A stretch of DNA of 64,000 nt from Alistipes muris (lineage in GTDB: Bacteria > Bacteroidota > Bacteroidia > Bacteroidales > Rikenellaceae). Within the stretch, counting starts at the first letter, position 1, and every line of letters begins with the position of its first letter. This document shows, in pieces, positions 1-8,600 of this stretch. The notes beneath the pieces were generated by a model that had not been told where the DNA came from, did not search any database, and saw nothing but the letters and a program-made list of their open reading frames with translations. The position numbers and the translations under genes are program-made. The stretch lies in contig NZ_CALPDD010000006.1 of assembly GCF_943193205.1 (NCBI RefSeq), positions 62,001 through 126,000 of the forward strand. Direction: 5' to 3'.

Positions 1-704
1 AGGGCGATGGCCGTCATCAGCAGGGTGGTGATTGTCAGTAACCCGAATGCCCAGCCCTGCGAAAAGAGTTCATAATAGTGGTAGGCTACGGCGACCGTCA
101 CATAGTATACCGCAAATGCTCCGCCCGCCAGCAGCGAGCCGAACCAGCGGTAGCGCTTTTGCAGCAGGGCGGCCAGAGCCAGCAGGGCGGAGCCGCTGGC
201 GAAGCCCAGCCCGGTGCGCATCCTCTCGTCGAGCCAGTCGTTGTTGATGGCGTATTTGATGAAGAAGCCGATGCCGACAATCAGCACGAAGATGCCGATG
301 GCGGCGAAAAGTTGGGTGCCGATGAACTTTTCGTAGTTTTTCCGGCGGCGGGGCGGGGTCTGTGCGCCCTTCCGCTCCGGAGCGTGCGAAAATTCCGGGC
401 CGGGCGAAGATTCCGGGGCAGGCAGCAGCTCGGGCGACGGCTGCGGGGATTCCGCCAAGGCGGCGGTTTTTTCGGCTTCCCGATTGAGGGCCGGGCTCTC
501 CGCCGTGCAGGCTTCGGCACTTGCGGCCGGGGACTGCGGTTGTTCCGGACGGGGGTCTTCGGTCGGCTGCGGAGACGCCTGCCTGTCGCGTTCGAGAAGT
601 TGGTGCAGTCGGAATACTCTGGTTTCCAGGGAGCCCAGTTTGTTGAGGATAAGGATGCACAGCCCAGCAACAACGTAAAGCAGTATGTAGTCGAAAGTGT
701 CCAT
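1..704 (-). CDS. DUF2339 family multi-pass membrane protein (C-terminus off the left edge)
   Basis: I translated this frame by hand; it is open to the window edge, so only about 234 N-terminal residues are present. It starts MDTFDYILLYVVAGLCILIL, a first membrane helix. A Pro/Ala/Glu-rich cytoplasmic or periplasmic stretch follows (about residues 35-115), then a conserved NYEKFIGTQLFAAIGIFVLI helix and further short helices. This layout (N-terminal helix, low-complexity linker, then a dense run of helices) is that of the DUF2339 family, whose function is unknown. It starts 42 bases downstream of the thymidine kinase stop codon in the same orientation, so it may be the last gene of a murA-tdk transcript. 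Family assignment is fairly sure; no function is claimed. Confidence 0.75.
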   Translation of the reverse strand, partial: MDTFDYILLYVVAGLCILILNKLGSLETRVFRLHQLLERDRQASPQPTEDPRPEQPQSPAASAEACTAESPALNREAEKTAALAESPQPSPELLPAPESSPGPEFSHAPERKGAQTPPRRRKNYEKFIGTQLFAAIGIFVLIVGIGFFIKYAINNDWLDERMRTGLGFASGSALLALAALLQKRYRWFGSLLAGGAFAVYYVTVAVAYHYYELFSQGWAFGLLTITTLLMTAIA

Positions 705-746
705 AGGCAGACGGATTTGGTCGCCGGAAGTCTCTCCCCGGCGGGG

Positions 747-1322
747 TTATTCTCTCTTTTCGCGCACCAGTTCCTTGAAGCAGTGGCGGCAGATGGGTTC
801 GTAGGTGTCCTGCGCACCCAGCATCACCTGCTTGTCGTCGCTCGTCAGACGGTGGGAGTGGTGGGCCAGGTTGCCGCAGCGGACACAGATGGCGTGCACC
901 TTGGTGACATATTCGGCCGTGGCCATGAGCGCGGGCATCGGGCCGAACGGTTTGCCCGTGTAGTCCATGTCGAGCCCCGCGACGATGACCCGCACCCCGT
1001 TGTCGGCCAGCCGGCGGCATACTTCGACGATGCTTTCGTCGAAGAACTGCGCTTCGTCGATGCCCACCACGTCGACGCCCGCCGACATGAGCAGGATGTT
1101 CTGCGGCGAATCGACCGGGGTCGAGCGGATGGCGTTGGCGTCGTGCGAAACGACCTCTTCCTCCGAGTAGCGCACGTCGACGCGCGGTTTGAATATCTCG
1201 ACCCGCTGGTGGGCGAACTGGGCCCGTTTCAGACGGCGGATCAGTTCTTCGGTCTTGCCCGAAAACATCGAGCCGCAGACCACTTCGATCCAGCCCTTGC
1301 GGCTGGCGTTTTCCAAAAACAT
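747..1322 (-). CDS. tdk: Thymidine kinase (type II)
   Basis: 191 residues. It phosphorylates thymidine to dTMP with ATP in the cytoplasmic pyrimidine salvage route. The P-loop [12 protein letters not shown] lies at about residues 17-28, the DEAQFF metal/Walker B motif near residue 95, and a structural zinc site is formed by CVRCGN and CRHC in the C-terminal quarter. Length is normal for the small, tetrameric bacterial type. The start [15 protein letters not shown] sits just after a heptad repeat block and fits the family N-terminus. It follows murA by 64 bases and probably shares its transcript. Recognition is secure. Confidence 0.96.
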   Translation of the reverse strand: MFLENASRKGWIEVVCGSMFSGKTEELIRRLKRAQFAHQRVEIFKPRVDVRYSEEEVVSHDANAIRSTPVDSPQNILLMSAGVDVVGIDEAQFFDESIVEVCRRLADNGVRVIVAGLDMDYTGKPFGPMPALMATAEYVTKVHAICVRCGNLAHHSHRLTSDDKQVMLGAQDTYEPICRHCFKELVREKRE

Positions 1323-1327
1323 TTCGG

Positions 1328-1351
1328 TAAGGTGAGAAAGGTGAAAAGTTA
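1328..1351. repeat. Degenerate GTGAAAA heptad repeat block (copy 1)
   Basis: Imperfect units of GTGARAA on the plus strand, in the murA-tdk gap and directly upstream of the tdk start. It belongs to a set of five similar blocks in this window, all between genes. Confidence 0.6.
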
Positions 1352-1386
1352 CAGGTGCAAGGCGGTGTCGCGCGGGCCTCGGCCCG

Positions 1387-2697
1387 TTATTCTTCGATTC
1401 GTGTAATCTTGGCGCCCAAGGCGTTGAGACGCGTGTCGATTTCCTTGTAGCCGCGGTCTATCTGGTCGATGTTCTGAATCGTCGACGTCCCTTCGGCCGA
1501 CATGGCGGCGATGAGCAGCGCCACGCCCGCGCGTATGTCGGGCGAGGTCATGCGCGTGGCCCGCAGGCGGATGCGGTGGTCGTGGCCGATGACCGTCGCA
1601 CGGTGCGGGTCGCAGAGGATGATTTGCGCACCCATGTCTATCAGTTTGTCGACGAAGAACAGGCGGCTCTCGAACATCTTCTGGTGAATCAGCACCGAGC
1701 CTTTGGCCTGCGTCGCAACCACCAGGAATATCGACAGCAGGTCGGGCGTCAGTCCCGGCCACGGCGCATCGGCGATGTTCATGATCGAGCCGTCCAGAAA
1801 ACTCTCGATGCTGTAATGGTCTTGCTGGGGTATGTAGATGTCGTCGTCGCGTTGTTCGAGCTGGATACCCAGGCGTTTGAACTGCGCCGGGATGATGCCC
1901 AAGTTGTCGTACGATACGTTCTTGATGGTCAGTTCCGAACGGTTCATGGCCGCCATGCCGATGAAGCTGCCCACTTCGATCATGTCGGGCAGCAGCGTGT
2001 GCTTCGTGCCGCCCAGCAGGTCGACGCCCTCGATGGTCAGCAGGTTCGAGGCGATGCCCGAAATGCGGGCTCCCATGCGGTTGAGCATCCGGCAGAGCTG
2101 TTGGATATAGGGTTCGCACGCGGCGTTGTAGATCGTCGTCGTGCCCCGTGCCATGACAGCCGCCATGATGATGTTGGCCGTTCCCGTCACCGACGCCTCG
2201 TCCAGCAGCATGTAGGTGCCTTTCAGATGGCGTCCTTCGACCGTGAAGAATTCTTCCGACGCATCGAAATCGAACTTGGCGCCCAGTTTCTGAAACCCGA
2301 GGAAGTGGGTGTCGAGCCTGCGGCGGCCGATTTTGTCGCCGCCGGGTTTGGGTATATAGCCCACACCGAAGCGCGCCAGCATCGGGCCTATCAGCATCAC
2401 CGAGCCGCGCAGACGCGCACAGCGCTGGCGGTAGTCGTCGCTGCGGAGGTAGTCGAAGTCGATTTCCCGCGCCCGGAACGCATAGGTGTCGTCGGCAAGC
2501 CGGTCGACTTCCACGCCCATGTGCCGCAGCAGTTCGATCAGCTGCATGACGTCGAGAATCTGGGGTACGTTGTAGACCGTCACCCGCTCGGCGGTGAGCA
2601 GCGTGGCGCAGATGATTTGCAGCGCCTCGTTCTTGGCGCCCTGGGGGGTGATGCTTCCGCTCAGGCGGTGTCCGCCTTCGACTTTGAATACTGCCAT
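1387..2697 (-). CDS. murA: UDP-N-acetylglucosamine 1-carboxyvinyltransferase (MurA), Asp variant
   Basis: 436 residues from [10 protein letters not shown]. It transfers enolpyruvate from PEP to UDP-GlcNAc, the first committed step of peptidoglycan synthesis. The family N-terminus ([14 protein letters not shown]) and the loop [16 protein letters not shown] are clear. In that loop the residue usually alkylated by fosfomycin (Cys115 in E. coli) is Asp121, as in other naturally fosfomycin-insensitive MurA proteins. An upstream in-frame ATG would add 14 residues, but it lies at the likely -7 promoter box, so the shorter start is chosen. tdk and the DUF2339 gene follow in the same orientation. Confidence 0.95.
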   Translation of the reverse strand: MAVFKVEGGHRLSGSITPQGAKNEALQIICATLLTAERVTVYNVPQILDVMQLIELLRHMGVEVDRLADDTYAFRAREIDFDYLRSDDYRQRCARLRGSVMLIGPMLARFGVGYIPKPGGDKIGRRRLDTHFLGFQKLGAKFDFDASEEFFTVEGRHLKGTYMLLDEASVTGTANIIMAAVMARGTTTIYNAACEPYIQQLCRMLNRMGARISGIASNLLTIEGVDLLGGTKHTLLPDMIEVGSFIGMAAMNRSELTIKNVSYDNLGIIPAQFKRLGIQLEQRDDDIYIPQQDHYSIESFLDGSIMNIADAPWPGLTPDLLSIFLVVATQAKGSVLIHQKMFESRLFFVDKLIDMGAQIILCDPHRATVIGHDHRIRLRATRMTSPDIRAGVALLIAAMSAEGTSTIQNIDQIDRGYKEIDTRLNALGAKITRIEE

Positions 2698-2736
2698 AGT
2701 GGTGTAGTTTGGGGCCCGGCCGCACCGGAGCTGTTG

Positions 2737-2744
2737 CAAAGATA
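2737..2744 (-). promoter_or_regulatory. Probable murA promoter, -7 box TATCTTTG
   Basis: It matches the Bacteroidota consensus TAnnTTTG on the minus strand, 39 bases before the chosen murA start. No good TTTG -33 element is visible at the usual distance; that position lies next to heptad repeat copy 2. Confidence 0.55.
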
Positions 2745-2755
2745 CGAATAAATAA

Positions 2756-2787
2756 GGTAAAAGTTGAAAGATGAAACGTGAAAGGTA
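2756..2787. repeat. Degenerate GTGAAAA heptad repeat block (copy 2)
   Basis: About four to five degraded units (AAGTTGAAAGATGAAACGTG and flanks) just upstream of the murA -7 box, where its -33 region would lie. Confidence 0.5.
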
Positions 2788-2872
2788 TTTCCGTCTGCAT
2801 GTTTAGAACAAAGCTAAAGCGACGAAAAGTCGGGCGATTTCGGGGCCTTTTGAAATATTTTCGCCGAAAATT

Positions 2873-2902
2873 TTTGCGAATCGCTTTTTTGTTGTACTTT
2901 TG
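2873..2902 (+). promoter_or_regulatory. rpmH promoter (TTTG, 18 nt, TACTTTTG)
   Basis: A -33 TTTG at 2873-2876 and a -7 TACTTTTG at 2895-2902 are separated by 18 bases, close to the Bacteroidota consensus. Transcription should start about 35 bases before the rpmH ATG. Confidence 0.75.
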
Positions 2903-2943
2903 CAATCCGTAAAAATGTCTGAAACGATAAAAATTAGATAGCT

Positions 2944-3111
2944 ATGGCAATGAAGAGAACTTACCAGCCCTCGCGCCGGAAGAGAATCAACAAGCACGGT
3001 TTCCGCGCTCGTATGGCTACGGCGAACGGTCGCAAGGTGCTGGCAGCACGTCGTGCCAAGGGTCGCAAGAAGCTGACCGTATCGGACGAATCGACGTTCA
3101 AGTACGCTTAA
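2944..3111 (+). CDS. rpmH: Ribosomal protein bL34
   Basis: 55 residues, [20 protein letters not shown] and onward, ending DESTFKYA. Almost every third residue is Arg or Lys, and the KRTYQPS..KR..HGFR.RM pattern is diagnostic for L34 of the large subunit. The ATG two codons later (MKRTYQPS) is an equally good start. The gene stands alone on the plus strand between minus-strand neighbours, with its own consensus promoter and a strong intrinsic terminator. It is not next to rnpA or dnaA here. Confidence 0.95.
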   Translation: MAMKRTYQPSRRKRINKHGFRARMATANGRKVLAARRAKGRKKLTVSDESTFKYA

Positions 3112-3136
3112 TTTTCCTCGGAGAGGAGAGTTTGCG

Positions 3137-3161
3137 GGCCGGCTGGAAAGCCGGCCTTTTT
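3137..3161 (+). terminator. Intrinsic terminator of rpmH
   Basis: A perfect 8 bp GC stem (GGCCGGCT / AGCCGGCC) with a GGAA loop is followed directly by five T. It lies 25 bases after the rpmH stop. Confidence 0.9.
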
Positions 3162-3234
3162 CGTGCGTGCCGTGGGGGCTGGGCCGGGTCTTTCCTGGGT
3201 CTCGTTGCTGGAAAACCGGCCTTTTTCGTGCGTG
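3143..3234 (+). repeat. 27-bp direct repeat duplicating the terminator tail
   Basis: Bases 3143-3169 and 3208-3234 are identical except at one position. Each holds the right stem arm, the T run and CGTGCGTG. The second copy keeps a separated GGCCGG left arm (near 3182) but with a loop of about 28 bases, so it looks like a duplicated and interrupted terminator. Confidence 0.7.
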
Positions 3235-3261
3235 TTAGTGTGGCGGGGGATGCGCCGTGGC

Positions 3262-3291
3262 AAAAAAAATCCCGGGGAGAAAACCTCGGGA
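3262..3291 (-). terminator. Intrinsic terminator of the DUF4924-like gene
   Basis: On the minus strand an 8 bp stem (TCCCGAGG / CCCCGGGA, one wobble) with a 6 nt loop is followed by eight T. It lies 25 bases after the stop of the gene to its right. Confidence 0.85.
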
Positions 3292-3316
3292 AGCAAGGGC
3301 CGTCCGGTTGGGCGGC

Positions 3317-3877
3317 TTATTCGTTGTCTTTGTAAAGGTCGATTTCGCCACGCTCGACCTTGCCGTACATGGCGGCCAGTTCGGCGATGACGGGCGACAC
3401 AAGGTCTATCGTGTCGGCCACGGCGGGGCGGTCGCCCTGCCCCTTGATTCGGTAGAGCATCACCGCATACAGCGCCCGGAAGCAGAGTTCCGTGTCGCTC
3501 ATCCCCGGATTGCCCACCACCGACCGCAGGCGCGGCAGTTCGCTTTCGAGCCGGGCGAAGGTCTTGCGGTAGTGCTCGCCGACCGGGAGTTTGAGTAGTT
3601 GCAGATGGAGGTCGTGCAGGTCCTGAATCAGATGCAGCGTGTGCTCCAGATGTCCTTTTTCCTCCTTGCCTTCCTGGCGCAGCAGCCCCGCAATGTCGAG
3701 GTACCACATCAGGAATGCGGGCTTCTGTTCCTCGGTCAGTTCGGTCCGCGGGGCAATCAGCTGCGAGTAAATCGCTTCGGGGCTGAATTGCAGGGCCCGC
3801 AGCAGGTCTTCTATCTGCCACAGATAGAGTATGTATTCGGCTATGTTCTCCCGCCGGCGGGCTTGTGCGATGTCCAC
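3317..3877 (-). CDS. DUF4924-like small helical protein
   Basis: About 186 residues, counted from a GTG giving VDIAQARRRENIAEYILYLWQ. An upstream in-frame ATG would add 21 residues, but these are encoded across the heptad repeat block, so the GTG is preferred. The ENIAEYILY.WQIEDLLRA opening resembles the Bacteroidales DUF4924 family of unknown function. The protein is predicted all-helical, without signal peptide or membrane segments. It follows the phosphate transporter gene by about 115 bases without a clear promoter, so co-transcription is likely. The family call is from memory of the N-terminal motif. Confidence 0.7.
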   Translation of the reverse strand: MDIAQARRRENIAEYILYLWQIEDLLRALQFSPEAIYSQLIAPRTELTEEQKPAFLMWYLDIAGLLRQEGKEEKGHLEHTLHLIQDLHDLHLQLLKLPVGEHYRKTFARLESELPRLRSVVGNPGMSDTELCFRALYAVMLYRIKGQGDRPAVADTIDLVSPVIAELAAMYGKVERGEIDLYKDNE

Positions 3878-3887
3878 TTGTTCTGAG

Positions 3888-3916
3888 GTTAAAAGTGAAA
3901 AGTGAAAAGTGAAGTG
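3888..3916. repeat. GTGAAAA heptad repeat block (copy 3)
   Basis: Three near-perfect AAAAGTG units in a row, immediately upstream of the DUF4924-like gene. Confidence 0.7.
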
Positions 3917-3960
3917 TTTTTCCGAGAACGCCGCATGCAAATGAATGTTTTTGCAACTGC

Positions 3961-3989
3961 TTTTTACCTTTCACCTTTTACTTGTCTCC
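3961..3989. repeat. Heptad repeat block, inverted orientation (copy 4)
   Basis: TTTTTACCTTTCACCTTTTA on the plus strand is the complement of the GTGAAAA unit. It lies just past the phosphate transporter stop, 44 bases from copy 3 and in the opposite orientation. Confidence 0.55.
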
Positions 3990-3992
3990 TTG

Positions 3993-6215
3993 TTATTTAA
4001 TCCACTTTTTCTCGGTCCGGTGCTTCAGAAAGTATTGCTGCGACTTGAGCAGGTTGCGCGACTGGAGCACCATGTTCTTGGTTTCGGTCAGAATCGTCAG
4101 ATAGAGCATCGACGCCTTGGTGTTCGACTTGGCTTCGTTGATGCGCGTGAGTTCCGACTTGATGGCTTCGGCTATCGACTCGAAGAGCTGGTCGCGCAGC
4201 GAGAGCACCAGTTCGATGTCCGTGAAGTCGCCGTCGCGCAGCATCAGGTTGATACGGCGGTAGATTGCCTCCACGTCGTCGTTGATGGCCATCAGGTCAC
4301 GGGTCTGTTCGACCGAAAGCCCTTCGTGGTTGTTGTCGATGTGCTCGAACGCCGGGCGCGTAATGTGGACCAGCGCCTTGGTCATCTCGTTCAGATAGTC
4401 CACCACCTGGACATAGTAGTGCGCCGTGTTGACGTCGCCGCTTTGCAGGCGTTTGAGCGTCGGCAGCAGCGCGTACTTGCGGTCGCGCGACTGGTAGAAC
4501 AGGTCGTTCGATTCCTTGACCATGTCGCGCAGCACCTTGCGGTTTTCTTTCAGCACGGCTATCAGCGTGCGGTCGTAAATCTTCGTCGCGCTCTCCATCG
4601 TGCGGCCTACGTCACTGCGCAGTGTGGCTATGATGTCGTTGTTGGTTTCGGCTTTCGCTTCGGTTTCGCCGGGTTTGTTCTTTTTCGGGAAGCAGTTGCG
4701 GAACACTATCCAGCCGCACAGCACCGTCACCACGATGACGGTGACCGTCCCGCCGTAGATAAGCACCAGCCCCACGATGAACGAAATCAAGAATCCGCCC
4801 AGCGCCGTCACGAACCAGCCCGCAATGACCGTCATGACGCCCGAAATCCGGTATACGGCGCTTTCGCGGCCCCATGCACGGTCGGCCAGCGAGGAGCCCA
4901 TCGCCACCATGAAGCAGACGTAGGTGGTCGAGAGCGGCAGTTTGAGCGACGTGGCCAGCGAAATCAGCAGGGCCGAGGTCGTCAGATTGACCGTCGCGCG
5001 AATCATGTCGTAGGGGGCTCCGCTGTGTTCGACGTCTTCGTACTCGAAGCGTTTGCCCACCGCCGCACGGACCTTGGCCGGTACGATGCGTTCGATGCCG
5101 TTGTTGATGTTCAGCGCTATGCGGACCAGCGTGCGCGAGAATACCGACGAGGCGTACTGTTCCTGCCCGTCGTCGCCCTGCGCCGAGAGCGAAAGTTCGG
5201 TCTGGGTCACACGCAGCACCGCTTCTTTCGATGCCCACAGCGCCACAATCATGATTATGCCTGCCATCAGCAGAATCGACAGGTTCGCCGGTACGTTTTC
5301 GGCCAGCGGTGTCATCAGCATCTGCGGGTCTCCGGTGGTTCGGGCGAACGAGTAGGCGTCGAATCCGGCTACCGGCACACCGATGAAGTTCACCAGGTCG
5401 TTGCCCGCAAAGGCCAGCGACAGGGCGAAGACGCCCGACAGAATCGTGATGCGCAGGATGTTGACCTTGAAGCGTTGGATGAAGAACAGCAGCAGCGAGC
5501 AGATGATCCAGCAGACGGTCAGCGACAGCAGCAGATGTTTTTCGATCAGTTGGACGAACGCATAGCCCGACAGCAACGACCGCAGTCCTTTGAAGACGGC
5601 GAAATAGACCACGGCCGTGAGCGAAATGCCGCACCACAGCGATCCGAAGCGCCGGAACAGGGTCGTATAGCGGAACGAGAAAATCAGTCGCGAAACGTAC
5701 ATCAGTATCGAGCCGCAGGTAAATGCGATGACCACCGAGAGCAGGATGGCCGACACCACGCCCATTGCGCGCGAGGAGTTGATGTATTCGCTCAGCGACC
5801 CGACGCCCACGGCCGGGTCGTTCGAGATTTTGTAGACCGATACGGCGACGGCCGAGCCCAGCAGGCAGAATATCAGCGACACGGTGGTCGACGTGGGCAG
5901 TCCCCACGAGTTGTAGAGCCCCAGCAGAATGACGTTGGCGAACATGACGCCTAAGTAGAGCATCATCACTTCGTGGAACGTGAAAAGTTGGGGGTTGAAC
6001 ATGCCGCTGCGGGCCACTTCCATCATGCCGCTCGACGTCACTACGCCGATGACGATTCCCACCGACGCCACCAGCAGGATGGTGCGCATCGAGGCGGCTT
6101 TGGAGCCGAGTGCCGAGTTGAGGAAGTTGACTGCGTCGTTGGTAACGCCGACGAAAAGACCGGAGACGGCAAGGATGCCCAGGATGCCGACAATGACGGT
6201 GTAGATTTCGCTCAT
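3993..6215 (-). CDS. PiT-family inorganic phosphate transporter with PhoU-like C-terminal domain
   Basis: 740 residues from MSEIYTVIVGILGIL. The transporter half carries the two family repeats, GVTNDAVNFLNSALGSKAA near the N-terminus and GNDLVNFIGVPVAG near the middle, and about ten membrane helices. The last 210 or so residues form a soluble helical region resembling PhoU, as is usual for Bacteroidales PiT proteins; it may gate or sense phosphate. The window's first in-frame start is a TTG 18 bases earlier, almost at the predicted transcription start, so the ATG is chosen. The substrate is almost certainly phosphate; the coupling ion is not evident from sequence. Confidence 0.9.
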   Translation of the reverse strand: MSEIYTVIVGILGILAVSGLFVGVTNDAVNFLNSALGSKAASMRTILLVASVGIVIGVVTSSGMMEVARSGMFNPQLFTFHEVMMLYLGVMFANVILLGLYNSWGLPTSTTVSLIFCLLGSAVAVSVYKISNDPAVGVGSLSEYINSSRAMGVVSAILLSVVIAFTCGSILMYVSRLIFSFRYTTLFRRFGSLWCGISLTAVVYFAVFKGLRSLLSGYAFVQLIEKHLLLSLTVCWIICSLLLFFIQRFKVNILRITILSGVFALSLAFAGNDLVNFIGVPVAGFDAYSFARTTGDPQMLMTPLAENVPANLSILLMAGIIMIVALWASKEAVLRVTQTELSLSAQGDDGQEQYASSVFSRTLVRIALNINNGIERIVPAKVRAAVGKRFEYEDVEHSGAPYDMIRATVNLTTSALLISLATSLKLPLSTTYVCFMVAMGSSLADRAWGRESAVYRISGVMTVIAGWFVTALGGFLISFIVGLVLIYGGTVTVIVVTVLCGWIVFRNCFPKKNKPGETEAKAETNNDIIATLRSDVGRTMESATKIYDRTLIAVLKENRKVLRDMVKESNDLFYQSRDRKYALLPTLKRLQSGDVNTAHYYVQVVDYLNEMTKALVHITRPAFEHIDNNHEGLSVEQTRDLMAINDDVEAIYRRINLMLRDGDFTDIELVLSLRDQLFESIAEAIKSELTRINEAKSNTKASMLYLTILTETKNMVLQSRNLLKSQQYFLKHRTEKKWIK

Positions 6216-6241
6216 GTTGAGGTTCGAGTGCAATTTCTGAA

Positions 6242-6249
6242 CAAATGTA
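6242..6249 (-). promoter_or_regulatory. Probable phosphate transporter promoter, -7 box TACATTTG
   Basis: A full TAnnTTTG match 26 bases before the chosen start. No convincing -33 element is seen. Confidence 0.5.
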
Positions 6250-6327
6250 AGCCATTTTTCGGCACGTTTGCGTCTTTTGCGTCATTGTTAACGTTAATTT
6301 AATACAGACCCTCGGGAATGAAACGTT

Positions 6328-6358
6328 CGGGCCGTCCTGCCATGAGCAGGACGGCCCG
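6328..6358 (-). terminator. Strong hairpin after the BACON lipoprotein gene
   Basis: A perfect 13 bp stem (CGGGCCGTCCTGC and complement) with a 5 nt loop lies 24 bases after the stop on the minus strand. The following tract has only scattered T, so it may stabilise the mRNA end rather than act as a classical terminator. Confidence 0.55.
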
Positions 6359-6382
6359 ATGCGAGAGTGGGAGAGCGGAGGG

Positions 6383-8218
6383 TTACGGTAACATTTCCTG
6401 GGTCGGAATGATGCTCTTGCGAACCAGCGGTCCGTAGTTGCCTTCGGCATCCACCGCTATGGCGTAGAACGTGCGTTCATTGCCTATCTTGCAATAGCCT
6501 TCGGCGGTCAGTGCGTCTTTGGTCACAGAGATGCCGGAGCCCGGAGAGGTGAGGGCCGTGATGATTTCCGTGTCGGTCAGAGGTTCGCCGCTGAATGCGT
6601 TGCAGGCTGCGCCGTCGATGCTGTTGAAATGGGTGACGTACCAGTGCGCCGCCTTATCGTTGACCTGGACTTTGGCTTCGAGCAGTACGTAGTTGACTGC
6701 ATTGGGGTCGGGGTCGGGTCCCGTCACTTCGATGCTCAGGATTTCGATTTCGGCTTGGCCGCTCACGTTGTAGTCGCCCGTCGAGAAGGGTACGATTTTG
6801 GGCGCGGGCGTGGTGATGCCTCCCGCATAGCCGAATGCGAAGAAGATGTATTCGGTGTCGGCCAGCAGGGCGTTGGTGCGGTCGATGAGCTGCGTTCCTT
6901 CGAGCAGTGTCACGTTGCCGTTGGCCACTACGTATTCCATGAACCGCGTGTCGTCGCCCTCGAACTTGTCGTATTCCGCCTTGCGGATGCAGCCCGCCAT
7001 GTAGGTCTTGTCCGGGTAGGAGGGGGTGACCTGGATTTTCACTCCGTTGATCGCCGTCTCCACAATGTCGACATCGAAAGTCATGTCGGTGATTTCGACC
7101 GGTGCCGTGTGGGCGATTTTATGGGCGACTTCCGTCGTGCGTTCGCCCAGGGCGCTTACACCGAAAGCCAGCACCGCATAGTCCGTGTCGGCTTGCAGGT
7201 CGCTCAGCTCCAGGTCTTTGAATGTGTGGAGGGTGCAGGGGCCCGTGCGCAGGGCGTCGTGGGCGCCCCAGTTGATTTCGTAGCTCTCGGCCCGTTGGAT
7301 GAACTGCGAGGCGATTTCTTCGGGCGTGGATTCCTGGAGTGCGGCTCCGTCGATGAAGCCCAGGTAGTAGCGCGTGTTGTCGTTGTCGGGCGTTATCGAA
7401 ATCTTGAATTCCACTTGTTTCACGTCGGTGAATTCGATTTCAAACTTGCAGGGGTCGACAACCTGGAACGCCGGGGTGGTGAACGTGTAGGTCTCCACGC
7501 CGGTGGTGGCTTTGCGTTCGGGGCTCACGCCGAAAGCATAGAGGGTGTATTCGGTCTGGGGTTTGAGTACGTTGATGCGGCGCGTGTCGGCGATGCGCGA
7601 AAGGATGTCGGTGAACGTGCCGTTCGGGTCGACATAGGCCTTGTAGTCGGGCAGTTGGTTTTCGACGAGGTCTTGCAGTTCGGCGGCAATCAGTTCTTCG
7701 GACGATTTGTAGTGGGCCTTGAAGTCGGCGCTCGACATGAGGTTCCACGTGAAATAGGCTCCTTCGTCCGGTGCCTTGTATTGGATGCGGAACGTCACGC
7801 CCGAGGAGGTCAGGTCGGCGGTCGAGACGCTGAAATGTTTTTCGTCGGTGCCGAATGCCGCCTGCGTCACGGTAAGCGATGCGCTGTTGGCACTTGCTTT
7901 GGAGAGCGTCACGTTGGTCGTGCGTTCGGCTCCTTCGTTGGGGTCGGCCGTGAAGGTCACGATGCCTTCTTGCGAACAGTCGAAGTCGTGCAGCCAGGCG
8001 TCATCGGCAGAGGCGGCAACAATTCCCCCCCCCTCCGCAGCGGGTACGATGCGATAGGCGATTTGCAGCGTGCCGCCCGCCGCAGGGGCGGCAATCGGCT
8101 GCGTGGTGATTTCGATGGCCGCAGCGGCCGGATTGTCGGTGGCGTCGTCCTTGCAGGAGACGGCTCCCGCAAGCAGTCCGATGCAGAGGCTCAGAAAGGG
8201 GAGGTAACGGTTTTTCAT
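6383..8218 (-). CDS. BACON-type surface lipoprotein with repeated Ig/Fn3-like domains
   Basis: 611 residues from MKNRYLPFLSLCIGLLAGAVSC. The lipobox AVSC is followed by KDDATD, an acidic lipoprotein export signal typical of surface-exposed Bacteroidota lipoproteins. Residues of about 30-120 look like a BACON domain (alternating strands ending SLTVTQAA). About four weakly similar beta domains follow, each starting with a pattern like F.V...L...GV.F.I...D. and each holding a YTLYAFG or YAVLAFG-type strand. No catalytic motif is seen, so binding or adhesion is a guess. A run of nine G on the coding strand falls inside the BACON region. It is monocistronic by its flanks. Confidence 0.75.
   Translation of the reverse strand: MKNRYLPFLSLCIGLLAGAVSCKDDATDNPAAAAIEITTQPIAAPAAGGTLQIAYRIVPAAEGGGIVAASADDAWLHDFDCSQEGIVTFTADPNEGAERTTNVTLSKASANSASLTVTQAAFGTDEKHFSVSTADLTSSGVTFRIQYKAPDEGAYFTWNLMSSADFKAHYKSSEELIAAELQDLVENQLPDYKAYVDPNGTFTDILSRIADTRRINVLKPQTEYTLYAFGVSPERKATTGVETYTFTTPAFQVVDPCKFEIEFTDVKQVEFKISITPDNDNTRYYLGFIDGAALQESTPEEIASQFIQRAESYEINWGAHDALRTGPCTLHTFKDLELSDLQADTDYAVLAFGVSALGERTTEVAHKIAHTAPVEITDMTFDVDIVETAINGVKIQVTPSYPDKTYMAGCIRKAEYDKFEGDDTRFMEYVVANGNVTLLEGTQLIDRTNALLADTEYIFFAFGYAGGITTPAPKIVPFSTGDYNVSGQAEIEILSIEVTGPDPDPNAVNYVLLEAKVQVNDKAAHWYVTHFNSIDGAACNAFSGEPLTDTEIITALTSPGSGISVTKDALTAEGYCKIGNERTFYAIAVDAEGNYGPLVRKSIIPTQEMLP
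8025..8033. repeat. Run of nine C/G inside the BACON lipoprotein gene
   Basis: Encodes Gly-Gly-Gly in EGGGIVAAS about 65 codons into the gene. A change of one base would end or scramble the protein early. Confidence 0.9.
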
Positions 8219-8257
8219 AGGTAAAAAGGTTTGAGTAAGATAAGAAAGCTGTCGGGA

Positions 8258-8265
8258 CAAAGTTA
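8258..8265 (-). promoter_or_regulatory. Probable promoter of the BACON lipoprotein gene, -7 box TAACTTTG
   Basis: Full match to TAnnTTTG, 39 bases before the chosen ATG. This also argues against the longer reading frame starting at 8320. Confidence 0.55.
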
Positions 8266-8498
8266 GTAAAAAGCGTGTACGATATTCCCATTTCGTAAAA
8301 TTTTTTAATAGTTGTAACAATCTGATTTATAATGCAGTAAATCTGCTTTCGATTAGTCGTTTCGGGCAATATTTTCGGTGTTAAACCGTAAGCGGTTCGG
8401 GCCATAAAAGGGGTATTCAATAGTTTTATTCGTCAGAAAATACGTTCTGAAAAGTTGCTTTTCTGAGAAATTCGGACACAATCCGGGTTGTTTCGGCC
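8266..8498. other. AT-rich intergenic stretch, nothing recognised
   Basis: This part of the 382-base gap between the BACON lipoprotein gene and the EF-G2 gene holds no convincing gene or repeat beyond the flanking promoter and terminator. Confidence 0.5.
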
Positions 8499-8537
8499 AA
8501 AAAAACACCTCTGCCGAACGGTTTTTCGGCAGAGGTG
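8499..8537 (-). terminator. Intrinsic terminator of the EF-G2 gene
   Basis: A perfect 13 bp stem (CACCTCTGCCGAA and complement), 6 nt loop, then seven T on the minus strand, 63 bases after the EF-G2 stop. Confidence 0.92.
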
Positions 8538-8600
8538 GAATCAAAAACAGCGTTGTCTGAAAGCCCCCGTTTCTGCAGGGCTTTCCCTACGCTCCGGCGG

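Noticed and set aside
70-1020. 316-residue minus-strand frame over tdk and the DUF2339 gene
   Set aside because: Arg/Pro-rich shifted reading of two recognisable genes in another frame.
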